In this document: one piece after another, positions 8,381 to 13,838 of the stretch | Numbering within the stretch: position 1 is the first letter of the stretch | Layout: each line of letters opens with the position of its first letter | Assembly: GCA_902386085.1 (NCBI GenBank) | Contig: CABMIA010000140.1 | Coordinates: 1 to 14,127 of the forward strand | Direction: 5' to 3' | DNA length: 14,127 bases | From: an uncultured archaeon | GTDB taxonomy: Archaea; Halobacteriota; Methanosarcinia; Methanosarcinales; Methanoperedenaceae | Notes under the pieces: generated by a model | Told to the model about the DNA's origin: nothing | The model's input: the letters and a program-made list of their open reading frames with translations, nothing else | The model's database searches: none | Program-made: the position numbers and the translations under genes

Positions 8381-8407
8381 ATTTAAATCTTTAGGCAAAA
8401 TATGCCT
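8381..8407 (-). promoter_or_regulatory. Regulator promoter with adjacent inverted repeat
   Basis: ATTTAAAT at 8381-8388 is a TATA box centred about 34 bases before the ATG at 8350, giving a leader of under ten bases. Just upstream, where BRE/TFB binding is expected, lie arms AGGCA (8393-8397) and TGCCT (8403-8407) with a 5-base spacer. This is a candidate operator, perhaps for the regulator itself. The arms are short, so the operator role is tentative. Confidence 0.5.
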
Positions 8408-8412
8408 GTTTC

Positions 8413-9345
8413 TCACCACAACACCGCAAGCATCACTATCACGACCGCCGTGAGCCCCTCCTGCATCAGCGTTGCAAGCAGCATGATCTGCGTCCCCAGT
8501 TCAGGAGAGAATATCCCGGTATAGTACGGAATGGTAAACCTCAGGCGCACAAGGCTTGAAAGCACCCGACCGATAAGCAATGTTATCACGATCTCCTTGG
8601 ATGTCATCATGCCGTCGGCCAGGAGCTTACCTGCTATCGTATATGCTCCTATATTGCTTGCAAACCAGGCTGCAACGACAGGCAGGGCAGGAGGCGGAAG
8701 GGATCTCAGGACAGGCAGGTCTTTGAGGTATGCCGATACCATATCGAAAAAACCTATGTCAATAAGCTGGAACACGATTATTGCCGCGAAGACCATCGTC
8801 GGGATAATGCCCTGGAGAGGCGCCCGTGATGACCGGAGCGCACTTTGCAGCGCGTCTGCGAATTTTTTCCTTTTAAGTTCCTGCTCTATAATTTCAACTT
8901 TCTTAGGAGGTAATAAAAAGCGGCCAAAGGCAAGTGTTATCGCCGTCCTGAGAAGTCCAACCCCTATGATGATACCAAGATAAATGAGCCCTGTTGTCCC
9001 GAGCAGTATCACAAGCACAGGAGTCAGATCCCTGACAAAGATGAATGTAGCCGGAAATGAGGTCACTAGAGAGGCAATGAGTGTTTCCCTGTTGTTCATC
9101 AATCCTTTTTTATTGAGTTCCGCCACCATGGAATTCCCGGCAGTCGGGGAACCGAAGGATACCAGGAAACCGACACCTACTTCTTCACGCAGGTGGCCGA
9201 AGCGCATGAAAGGCGCGGTAACAAAACCCAGCTTCTGCACCCATCCCATCTCCATTAACAGTTCCATCAAGACTATACCTATGATAGTAGCCGGGATAAT
9301 TGATATAAGGTATCCGAAAGCTGAAATCAATGCGTCAGTCCACAT
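8413..9345 (-). CDS. GATE (nucleoside recognition) domain membrane protein
   Basis: A 310-residue integral membrane protein of the nucleoside-recognition/GATE group (relatives include spore maturation proteins SpmA/SpmB). Hydrophobic segments lie at about 8-30, 55-70, 88-103, 108-140, 178-197, 219-240, 254-266 and 284-310. Two related halves carry the GATE hallmarks: VSFGSPTAGNSMVAEL (62-77) in the first and ASNIGAYTIAGKLLADG (229-245) in the second. GATE proteins are taken to move or gate small solutes, but the archaeal members have no proven substrate. The ATG at 9345 has no ribosome-binding site and lies about 27 bases from a TATA box, so the mRNA is probably leaderless. It precedes the regulator and protease on the same strand; the 62-base gap to the regulator has its own promoter, so co-regulation is uncertain. 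Confidence 0.85.
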   Translation of the reverse strand: MWTDALISAFGYLISIIPATIIGIVLMELLMEMGWVQKLGFVTAPFMRFGHLREEVGVGFLVSFGSPTAGNSMVAELNKKGLMNNRETLIASLVTSFPATFIFVRDLTPVLVILLGTTGLIYLGIIIGVGLLRTAITLAFGRFLLPPKKVEIIEQELKRKKFADALQSALRSSRAPLQGIIPTMVFAAIIVFQLIDIGFFDMVSAYLKDLPVLRSLPPPALPVVAAWFASNIGAYTIAGKLLADGMMTSKEIVITLLIGRVLSSLVRLRFTIPYYTGIFSPELGTQIMLLATLMQEGLTAVVIVMLAVLW

Positions 9346-9368
9346 TAAGGAGTTATTGGTGAGAAGTT

Positions 9369-9376
9369 TTTATAAA
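9369..9376 (-). promoter_or_regulatory. TATA box for a leaderless GATE mRNA
   Basis: TTTATAAA on the minus strand is centred 27 bases upstream of the ATG at 9345, the spacing expected when transcription starts at or next to the start codon. The lack of a ribosome-binding site agrees. Confidence 0.6.
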
Positions 9377-9445
9377 GATATACCGGATTGGGAAGTCCCT
9401 GGTCCGTTCAATATGGATAGGTTTATGTGCTGTAAGATATTAGTT

Positions 9446-9501
9446 GAGGTTGGCAAGTCTAAGAAAGGATGGAGGGGATGTGAAATATTGCTGCCAACCT
9501 C
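9446..9501. repeat. Perfect 10-base inverted repeat, 36-base loop
   Basis: GAGGTTGGCA (9446-9455) and TGCCAACCTC (9492-9501) are exact complements. They could form a hairpin in RNA or be two half-sites for a regulator between the divergent genes. There is no T-run after it, so a terminator is unlikely. Confidence 0.6.
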
Positions 9502-9691
9502 GCAATTAAATTACATGGACTGGTAGACTATAATCGTTTCGCCGGCTATCATTTTTGAGAATAGTTATATAATTCGGCTTATTGAAATCGTTAGATAGAG
9601 ATGCATTGTTTGGAAAACCCTGTTTTTTTCATCCCTGAGGATAATATCGACACCTTTATCGTAATATAGGTGGTTAGACCTGCCGATTCAT

Positions 9692-10489
9692 ATGGGACAA
9701 TTTAAATCTATTATTCTTATAACCGTTATAGGGCTGGCCGTTCTCTTATCTGGATGTACGGAGAAACCTGTGGGTACACCAACTCCTGTGCCTGCTGTAA
9801 CAGCAACAACAACAGCCACGCCAGTCATAACGGCTGTTCCTGAAGCCACTCCAACAGGTATTAGCGAACTGGTGGGATTGAATAATAGAAGAGGTTTTAT
9901 TCCGGATAATCAAACAATAAATCCAGGCGATGAAATTGTATGGGAAAATGAAGAAGTAGATGCCGTTACCCTTGTCAGCAAAGAAGGAGTTTTTGATGCC
10001 CAGTTTTTAACATATCAAAAACAATATCGTTATGTATTCAAAAGACCTGGAACTTACAGCTTTTACTTTGAAGAAAATAATAGTTTGATTGGCACTATTA
10101 TTGTAGAATCCATGGCAGCAACTCCACAACCCACGCCATCAGTACCAGCAATAAAGCAACTGCCATCCGATGCCCTCTATGTAATACCGCGAATGCAGAC
10201 ACTGACTAACTGGAGTTCCGGAGGAGTGATGAAATATGAGCTCAGATTACTGAAAGTTGAAATCCACAATCAGCTGATCGATACTTCTTTATCGATAAAA
10301 GCCCAGGTTGTAAGCGACGGCCAGGTTCTTGAAGAAAATTCTTTCACTCTTGAAAAACAGGGAAGCAGTTACGAGTTTACAAATCAAAACAATCATTTTA
10401 TTAACAGCACCAATGTCACTTTGCGTTTGTTGATAGCAGGGTATCAGCCAGTTGAATATAAGTTCGAAGAAGTTGAAAATGTAGGTTAG
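9692..10489 (+). CDS. Secreted lipoprotein with cupredoxin-like domain lacking copper ligands
   Basis: A 265-residue exported lipoprotein. The N-terminus is a Lys, a hydrophobic stretch and the lipobox LLSGC (Cys22), followed by a Thr/Pro/Ala-rich linker (about 25-56). Residues about 62-140 read as a cupredoxin fold: GFIPDNQTINPGDEIVWENEE, then VFKRPGTYSFYFEENN and a closing GTIIVES strand. In plastocyanin/halocyanin relatives a His follows the NxxxxxH strand and a Cys and His occupy the C-terminal loop; here the first site is Asp90 and the loop has neither Cys nor His, so a type 1 copper site is not expected. A second Thr/Pro linker (142-152) leads to an unrecognised beta-rich C-terminal domain (155-262) with several N-glycosylation sequons. 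It should be anchored outside the membrane. The role is unknown. Its stop is four bases from the convergent coiled-coil gene. Confidence 0.8.
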   Translation: MGQFKSIILITVIGLAVLLSGCTEKPVGTPTPVPAVTATTTATPVITAVPEATPTGISELVGLNNRRGFIPDNQTINPGDEIVWENEEVDAVTLVSKEGVFDAQFLTYQKQYRYVFKRPGTYSFYFEENNSLIGTIIVESMAATPQPTPSVPAIKQLPSDALYVIPRMQTLTNWSSGGVMKYELRLLKVEIHNQLIDTSLSIKAQVVSDGQVLEENSFTLEKQGSSYEFTNQNNHFINSTNVTLRLLIAGYQPVEYKFEEVENVG

Positions 10490-10501
10490 GCTTTCAAGCC
10501 T
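10488..10501. terminator. Palindrome between convergent stop codons
   Basis: AGGCT (10488-10492) and AGCCT (10497-10501) pair around a four-base loop and cover the stop codons of both convergent genes. A T-rich run follows on the plus strand. It may act as a weak two-way terminator; the stem is short. Confidence 0.4.
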
Positions 10502-10793
10502 TTGCTTTCTCGCAGGCAGCGATATGTTCCCTTACAATTGATTCCAAGGCGTCTATCCTTTCCCCGGTTTTAAGCTGGCTCAAAATTACCTTGATGTCTC
10601 CTCTTAATTCAGCATTGCTCAGGCGAGACTCTTCCCGAAAAGCTCTGAATTCCCCTCTTAGGCCACCCATTTCTACTTTGAGACCCTGTATTTCTTCTTC
10701 TAACTTCACAATCCTATCTGTGTTATCTCTAACCTTTTCAGTAACTGTAATCAAATCCTTTATTGCCTTCAGAACATCAGCCAGGGTTGCCAT
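10494..10793 (-). CDS. Small coiled-coil protein, paralogue 1 of 3
   Basis: A 99-residue acidic, helical protein of unknown function. Residues about 8-55 have heptad-like spacing (ITVTEKVRDNTDRIVKLEEEIQGLKVEMGGL), consistent with an oligomerising coiled coil. The C-terminus LESIVREHIAACEKAKA is nearly identical to that of paralogue 3, and the middle FRAFREESRLS is shared with paralogue 2. No signal peptide, membrane segment or catalytic motif is seen, so it is probably cytosolic. No ribosome-binding site precedes the ATG, and a TATA element lies about 28 bases upstream, so the mRNA is probably leaderless. Location next to pilin genes is suggestive, but no function can be assigned. Confidence 0.7.
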   Translation of the reverse strand: MATLADVLKAIKDLITVTEKVRDNTDRIVKLEEEIQGLKVEMGGLRGEFRAFREESRLSNAELRGDIKVILSQLKTGERIDALESIVREHIAACEKAKA

Positions 10794-10814
10794 AACTCTA
10801 AAATACTCGGAACT

Positions 10815-10830
10815 CTACATAAAACTTTGC
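10815..10830 (-). promoter_or_regulatory. Promoter of coiled-coil paralogue 1 (BRE + TATA)
   Basis: The minus strand reads GCAAAGTTTTATGTAG, a BRE-like GCAAAG directly before a TATA-like TTTTATGT centred about 28 bases from the ATG. It matches the element before paralogue 3 at 15 of 16 positions, although the sequences nearer the genes differ. Confidence 0.6.
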
Positions 10831-10882
10831 CGTGCCGATATGCATCCACGTTTTCATAAAGCAGGTTTTAGTGATTTGAACT

Positions 10883-11165
10883 TCAAGTCCTCGCCTTTTC
10901 ACAGGCTGCTATATGTTCAGCCAACTGGAACTTTAAGGGCAGAAACTTCTTCTTTCATATCAAGCCAGTTAAGTATTGCTTTGATATCTCCTCTCATCTC
11001 TGAATCGCTCAGGCGAGATTCTTCACGGAATGCTCTGAAATCTTCTTTCAGTCCATGCATTTCTTCTTCTAACTTTACAATTCTCTCAGTATTTTGCCTG
11101 ACCTTATCCGTGATAGTTACAAGTTCTTTTAATTTTTCGTAAATATCGCCGAGTCCTATTGCCAT
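10883..11165 (-). pseudogene. Coiled-coil paralogue 2, frameshifted near its 3' end
   Basis: The intact frame from the ATG at 11165 runs 82 residues and stops at 10917 after EEVSALKVPVG. Moving by one base in the AAA run at 10932-10935 restores a family-like ending (SALKFQLAEHIAACEKART) to a stop at 10883, so an extra base has broken the conserved C-terminus. The first 19 residues and the upstream 29 bases match paralogue 3, while RIVKLEEE and FRAFREESRLSxxExRGDIK match paralogue 1, so the gene is a recombinant of the two. The promoter element seen in the other copies is missing here, cut off at the pilin-derived 48-base segment. It is probably a decaying gene, though a shortened 82-residue protein could still be made. 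Confidence 0.7.
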
Positions 11166-11200
11166 ATACAGATGAAATTCTTCTTAAAACTACTCCAAAA

Positions 11201-11248
11201 CACAGAGGAATTTGTTACAACAACATCGTCAATATTTGTGGTCGTATT
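11201..11248 (-). repeat. 48-base displaced copy of an internal pilin segment
   Basis: These 48 bases match 11831-11878 inside the pilin gene at 47 of 48 positions (the only change is at 11230/11860), in the same orientation. In the pilin the segment is exactly 16 codons, reading NTTTNINDVVVTNSSV, with sequons NTT and NSS. It is outside any gene here and sits where paralogue 2's upstream sequence stops matching that of paralogue 3. Confidence 0.9.
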
Positions 11249-11301
11249 TTGATTGCAAGATCAACTTGGGAAAAACTAATGCAGGTTAGATTCACTTATT
11301 T

Positions 11302-11634
11302 TCATGCCTTTGCTTTCTCGCAGGCAGCGATATGTTCTCTAACAATTGATTCCAGAGAGCCTATTCGCTCTTCTGTCTTTAATTGAATTAGAACCGCTTT
11401 AACATCTGAACGCGTCTCAAATGCAGCATCTCTCATTGCATGAATATCATTTTTCATTTCAGCTTGCTCTGTTTTCAAAGAAACAATATCTTTTTTTATA
11501 TCACGGATATCAATTTTTATATCGGTAAGTTCTGCTTTTATATTTCTCATCTCATCGGTATTTTCTCTTACTTTTTCCGTAATAGTAACAAGTTCTTTTA
11601 ATTTTTCGTAAATATCGCCAAGTCCTATTGCCAT
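11302..11634 (-). CDS. Small coiled-coil protein, paralogue 3 of 3
   Basis: A 110-residue helical protein of unknown function. The N-terminus MAIGLGDIYEKLKELVTIT is shared with paralogue 2 and the C-terminus LESIVREHIAACEKAKA with paralogue 1. The middle (about 27-85) is its own: IKAELTDIKIDIRDIKKDIVSLKTEQ has Ile/Leu at heptad positions and should form a long coiled coil. There is one Cys, in AACEK. No signal peptide, membrane segment or enzyme motif is seen. The ATG at 11634 lacks a ribosome-binding site, and a TATA element about 31 bases upstream implies a very short leader. It lies 80 bases from the end of the pilin gene on the same strand; a T-rich terminator-like run lies between them, so separate transcription is likely. 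Confidence 0.75.
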   Translation of the reverse strand: MAIGLGDIYEKLKELVTITEKVRENTDEMRNIKAELTDIKIDIRDIKKDIVSLKTEQAEMKNDIHAMRDAAFETRSDVKAVLIQLKTEERIGSLESIVREHIAACEKAKA

Positions 11635-11658
11635 ATACAGACGAAATTCTTCTTAAAA

Positions 11659-11674
11659 CTACTTAAAACTTTGC
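11659..11674 (-). promoter_or_regulatory. Promoter of coiled-coil paralogue 3 (BRE + TATA)
   Basis: GCAAAGTTTTAAGTAG on the minus strand: BRE-like GCAAAG followed by TTTTAAGT, centred about 31 bases before the ATG. It differs from the paralogue 1 element by one base. Confidence 0.6.
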
Positions 11675-11694
11675 GGCTAAAAAATCAAAAAGCC
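11675..11694 (-). terminator. T-rich terminator after the first pilin gene
   Basis: On the minus strand, after the pilin stop, the sequence runs TTTTTGATTTTTT between short GGCT/AGCC arms. T-runs of this sort are the usual archaeal intrinsic terminator. It abuts the paralogue 3 promoter. Confidence 0.5.
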
Positions 11695-11713
11695 TTCTGA
11701 GAAAAGAGAGGTT

Positions 11714-12202
11714 TTACCTCACTTCAACAACCGTATCCAGCACCATTGTTTTGAATGGATAAACGATCATTTTAACATCGTACTTCTGGCCTATTACCAG
11801 ATCGTTCCCCGAGCCTGGGGTTGTATGGTACACAGAGGAATTTGTTACAACAACATCGTTAATATTTGTGGTCGTATTCCTTGTTATTATCTGGTCTCCA
11901 ACCACAAAATCGCTGCCCGGGCCTGAAGCAATATACGCAGGCGGCTGCCCGACAGGAACGATGGATAACTGCCAGTCCGTAGCTACGAGCCTGTCTCCTC
12001 CCGAGTGCGTTATCTTGAGATCAGCGATCCCAATGGTTTCAGGAATACTCGCTACTTTTATAGCCGAGGTAGGTCCCTTCTGGTCCGGTTTTCCCATTCC
12101 GAATACCAACATTAAAACCATGGAAGCCAGAATCACAGCAATAGCTACCATCAGGAGGACTCCGATGATTGGCGATACTGCTTCTTCATTTTTCTTAAAC
12201 AT
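11714..12202 (-). CDS. Archaeal type IV pilin, paralogue A
   Basis: With the ATG at 12202 the product has 162 residues; a TTG three codons upstream is less likely because MFKKNEEAVSP matches the start of its neighbour. The N-terminus is a class III signal peptide: basic FKKNEEA, then VSPIIGVLLMVAIAVILASMVLMLVFG, the hydrophobic assembly helix. This is the archaeal pilin N-terminal domain (DUF1628/Pilin_N type); the prepilin peptidase should cut just before or near VSP. The rest is a beta-rich head containing several N-glycosylation sequons, ending DTVVEVR as in paralogue B. The mature protein would form or decorate a surface filament. No ribosome-binding site is evident. Residues 109-124 (NTTTNIN to NSSV) are duplicated at 11201-11248. 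Confidence 0.88.
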   Translation of the reverse strand: MFKKNEEAVSPIIGVLLMVAIAVILASMVLMLVFGMGKPDQKGPTSAIKVASIPETIGIADLKITHSGGDRLVATDWQLSIVPVGQPPAYIASGPGSDFVVGDQIITRNTTTNINDVVVTNSSVYHTTPGSGNDLVIGQKYDVKMIVYPFKTMVLDTVVEVR

Positions 12203-12228
12203 TATATTCAATTGAAATTAAAATGAAA

Positions 12229-12257
12229 ATGCCCTCAGAAAAGAAAAAAGAGGGCAT
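12229..12257 (-). terminator. Hairpin terminator between the two pilin genes
   Basis: ATGCCCTC (12229-12236) and GAGGGCAT (12250-12257) form a perfect 8-base stem with a 13-base loop, 10 bases past the stop of paralogue B. On the minus strand the loop is pyrimidine-rich and the stem is followed by TTTTCATTTTAATTT. It likely ends or reduces transcription from the upstream pilin, which would set different levels for the two pilins. Confidence 0.6.
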
Positions 12258-12267
12258 GGGATTTAAT

Positions 12268-12765
12268 TTACCTGACTTCAACAACCGTGTCAAGCAACAT
12301 GGCGTTGGACGGAACGTGAATAAGCTTGACATCATACTTGCCGCCTGATACCATATTGGGGCCGGAGCCAGCGGTGGAGTCGGATACCAACGAGCTTGTT
12401 ACTGTAACCGCCGTGCCATTTACTGTTGTAACGTTAGCTATGATCTGGCTTCCAACTGAAAAATTCCCGTTGGTCGCAGCTGAAGTCACAAATACCGGTG
12501 ATGTTCCAACAGGAACAATGGACAACTTCCAGTCTCCAGCTTTCAGGGTATCTCCGCCTTTCTGCTGTATCTTCATATCAATTACATTTGGTGTATCTGG
12601 GTTATTCGCCGCAGTTATGCTTGCTGTCGGCGCTGCAGTCTGCGTCCCGCCTAATCCGAATACGAACGCGGCAATCACTGCCGCCAGTATAACAGTTATC
12701 GCCACCATAAGTATAACGCCTATGACGGGCGACACTGCTTCCTCATTTTTTCTAAATATTTCCAT
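12268..12765 (-). CDS. Archaeal type IV pilin, paralogue B
   Basis: A 165-residue prepilin: MEIFRKNEEA, then VSPVIGVILMVAITVILAAVIAAFVFGLG as the assembly helix, and a head of about 125 residues. It is clearly related to paralogue A along its length (GDWKLSIVPVG versus TDWQLSIVPVG; KYDVKLI versus KYDVKMI; identical DTVVEVR end), but the loop between about 95 and 135 differs in sequence. Sequons include NFS, NVT and NGT. The strong ribosome-binding site GGAGGAG lies five bases from the ATG, unlike in paralogue A, so this is likely the major subunit. It begins 15 bases after the stop of the DUF5371-like gene and is probably co-transcribed with it. The prepilin peptidase and assembly ATPase are not in the window. 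Confidence 0.9.
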   Translation of the reverse strand: MEIFRKNEEAVSPVIGVILMVAITVILAAVIAAFVFGLGGTQTAAPTASITAANNPDTPNVIDMKIQQKGGDTLKAGDWKLSIVPVGTSPVFVTSAATNGNFSVGSQIIANVTTVNGTAVTVTSSLVSDSTAGSGPNMVSGGKYDVKLIHVPSNAMLLDTVVEVR

Positions 12766-12770
12766 ATAGT

Positions 12771-12777
12771 CTCCTCC
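12771..12777 (-). promoter_or_regulatory. Strong ribosome-binding site of pilin B
   Basis: GGAGGAG on the minus strand, five bases before the ATG at 12765, fixes that start. It is the best such site in the window. Confidence 0.75.
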
Positions 12778-12780
12778 TTA

Positions 12781-12981
12781 TTAAATTACCTCTCTTTTTC
12801 GCTTGACTACTTTTTCAAGTTTTTTTGCCCACATATCCTCTACCTGCGTGTATTCGCATTCAAGGAAATGATGAACAGCTTTAGCGAGCGCGTCCTTGGT
12901 GCTGCTCTCACCCGTCTTTATCTTCAAGGCCTCGAGGTCATCAACCATGAGAACCGTCTGTACATGCATTATTTTCGCCAT
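12781..12981 (-). CDS. Small DUF5371-like protein, possible DNA-binding partner of the pilin genes
   Basis: A 66-residue basic protein: MAKIMHVQTVLMVDDLEALKIKTGESSTKDALAKAVHHFLECEY and a charged tail ending KKLEKVVKRKREVI. The layout, a short strand (HVQTVLMV) followed by two helices joined around GESSTKDALAKAV, resembles a ribbon-helix-helix fold and the small archaeal family DUF5371; I recall that family from memory and could not check it. If the fold is right, it would bind DNA as a dimer and might regulate the operon. The ATG at 12981 has AGGAG (12989-12993) seven bases upstream. It is the first gene of a unit with pilin B 15 bases downstream. Confidence 0.75.
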   Translation of the reverse strand: MAKIMHVQTVLMVDDLEALKIKTGESSTKDALAKAVHHFLECEYTQVEDMWAKKLEKVVKRKREVI

Positions 12982-13324
12982 TTTTCATCTCCTAAAACAG
13001 GTGAAACCGAAATATATAAATTACGGTGACCTTTTCTCGCTGTGTATATCATTATAATCATAATGTATTTAAATCTTGCGGATTCATGAAGATAATTCAG
13101 ATTAAAATCTATATGTAGATGCGCATTTTTTAAAGCCTGACTGCAAAATTGGAGACCTTGGTCAACACTCGATATCCTAAAAATCTGGCTTATTTTGCCA
13201 ATTCAGGTCAAAGTTGGATCCATCCGAAAAGTTTTTCTATCCTCAATCATATTTGTGCCCTAATCCAGGCGGGTCGCTGCCGACGAAGGATAGATATACG
13301 ATGTCGGCAATTAGCACCCTGTGT
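12982..13324. other. 343-base intergenic region between pilin operon and tRNA-Phe
   Basis: The left end holds the pilin operon promoter. The right end has a TATA-like TAGATATACG (13291-13300) about 25-30 bases before the tRNA, with inverted-repeat arms TGCCGAC (13278-13284) and GTCGGCA (13303-13309) around it. The middle (about 13085-13270) shows no gene I can support on either strand. Confidence 0.5.
13011..13020 (-). promoter_or_regulatory. TATA box for the DUF5371-like/pilin operon
   Basis: TTTATATATT on the minus strand is centred about 34 bases before the ATG at 12981, consistent with a short leader containing the ribosome-binding site. A second TATA-like run (GATTTAAATA near 13067-13076) lies further out. 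Confidence 0.55.
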
Positions 13325-13398
13325 GCCCAGATAGCTCAGCCTGGGAGAGCGCTGCGCTGAAGACGCAGATGTCCCCGGTTCAAGTCCGGGTCTGGGCA
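13325..13398 (+). tRNA. tRNA-Phe (anticodon GAA)
   Basis: The 74 bases fold as a complete cloverleaf: acceptor GCCCAGA (13325-13331) with TCTGGGC (13391-13397), TA at positions 8-9, D stem GCTC/GAGC, anticodon stem CTGCG/CGCAG with loop CTGAAGA (anticodon GAA at 13359-13361), a five-base variable loop, T stem CCCGG/CCGGG with loop TTCAAGT, and discriminator A at 13398. All stems pair without mismatch. No CCA is encoded, as is common in archaea, and no intron is present. Confidence 0.96.
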
Positions 13399-13517
13399 TG
13401 CCTACCACTATAAATGTTTTCGGAATTCAAGAGCAAATCTATTGGGTGGACTGGAAAAAATTTAAGCATACTTCTTAAATCTTTTGATGACATCAAGCAT
13501 TTACCGAAGGGGCCTTT

Positions 13518-13598
13518 TCAAGTCTGCATCTGCACTGGAGACATTTTGCTCATTGCTTCCATATTTTGTTCAAATGTTTTCAGTGCCTCTTTTGTCAT
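13518..13598 (-). CDS. Possible 26-residue Met-rich small protein
   Basis: ATG at 13598 follows a good ribosome-binding site (AAAGGGG, four bases spacing) and reads MTKEALKTFEQNMEAMSKM, then SPVQMQT and TGA. The composition is helix-forming and amphipathic with five Met. The start context is better than most in the window, but 26 codons can arise by chance and I do not recognise the peptide; it may be a truncated gene start. Confidence 0.3.
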   Translation of the reverse strand: MTKEALKTFEQNMEAMSKMSPVQMQT

Positions 13599-13621
13599 AT
13601 TGCCCCTTTAAAATTAGCGTA

Positions 13622-13806
13622 TTGACTATTCTGGTTTTTAGTAAACAACCTTAGCTCTCTTTTAGGCACATATATTTGTGAAAATGATATTTTACACGCT
13701 ATGTTATTCATTTTTATAAAGGCGGATAATGATATTATGCCTATAAATAGTCAAATGAAAAGAGCTAAAATCAAATACTGAAGGCAATAATACGCCTAAG
13801 AGCTGT
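13622..13806. repeat. Nested inverted repeats in an AT-rich spacer
   Basis: TTGACTATT (13622-13630) is the exact complement of AATAGTCAA (13746-13754). Further in, AGCTCTCTTTTAGGC (from about 13652) has imperfect partners AAAAGAGCT (near 13756) and GCCTAAGAGCT (near 13795). The set could fold as an RNA or be the remains of a miniature transposable element; no target-site duplication was confirmed. Confidence 0.4.
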
Positions 13807-13838
13807 AAACAAAAAAATTCCTCCGTAGAGCCCTGAAA

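Larger units (their letters stand above)
9346..9691. other. 346-base divergent intergenic region
   Basis: Separates the divergent GATE and lipoprotein genes. It holds the GATE promoter, a 10-base inverted repeat (9446-9501) and AT-rich TATA-like runs near 9562-9572 and 9653-9668, either of which could serve the lipoprotein. A 22-codon open frame at 9601-9669 (starting MHCLENPVFF) has no convincing ribosome-binding site and is not called. Confidence 0.5.
13399..13838. other. 440-base AT-rich region with inverted repeats
   Basis: Between the tRNA and the Cys-rich gene. Apart from a possible 26-codon gene at 13518-13598 I see no coding sequence. The part from 13611 on is very AT-rich and contains nested inverted repeats (see 13622-13806). 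Confidence 0.5.

Noticed and set aside
8531..9526. Two long plus-strand open frames antisense to the GATE gene
   Set aside because: The GATE protein is clearly the coding frame; the antisense products are Arg/Ser-rich with no recognisable motif.
10494..12202. Diversity-generating retroelement at the pilin/coiled-coil locus
   Set aside because: No reverse transcriptase gene is seen and the 48-base copy differs at one base, with no adenine-specific pattern.
12203..12211. TTG start three codons upstream for pilin A
   Set aside because: The ATG at 12202 gives MFKKNEEAVSP, matching the neighbouring pilin's leader; the TTG adds residues not shared and has no ribosome-binding site.
13149..13334. 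Plus-strand 61-residue open frame before and into the tRNA
   Set aside because: It runs into the tRNA gene, lacks a ribosome-binding site and has no recognisable sequence.
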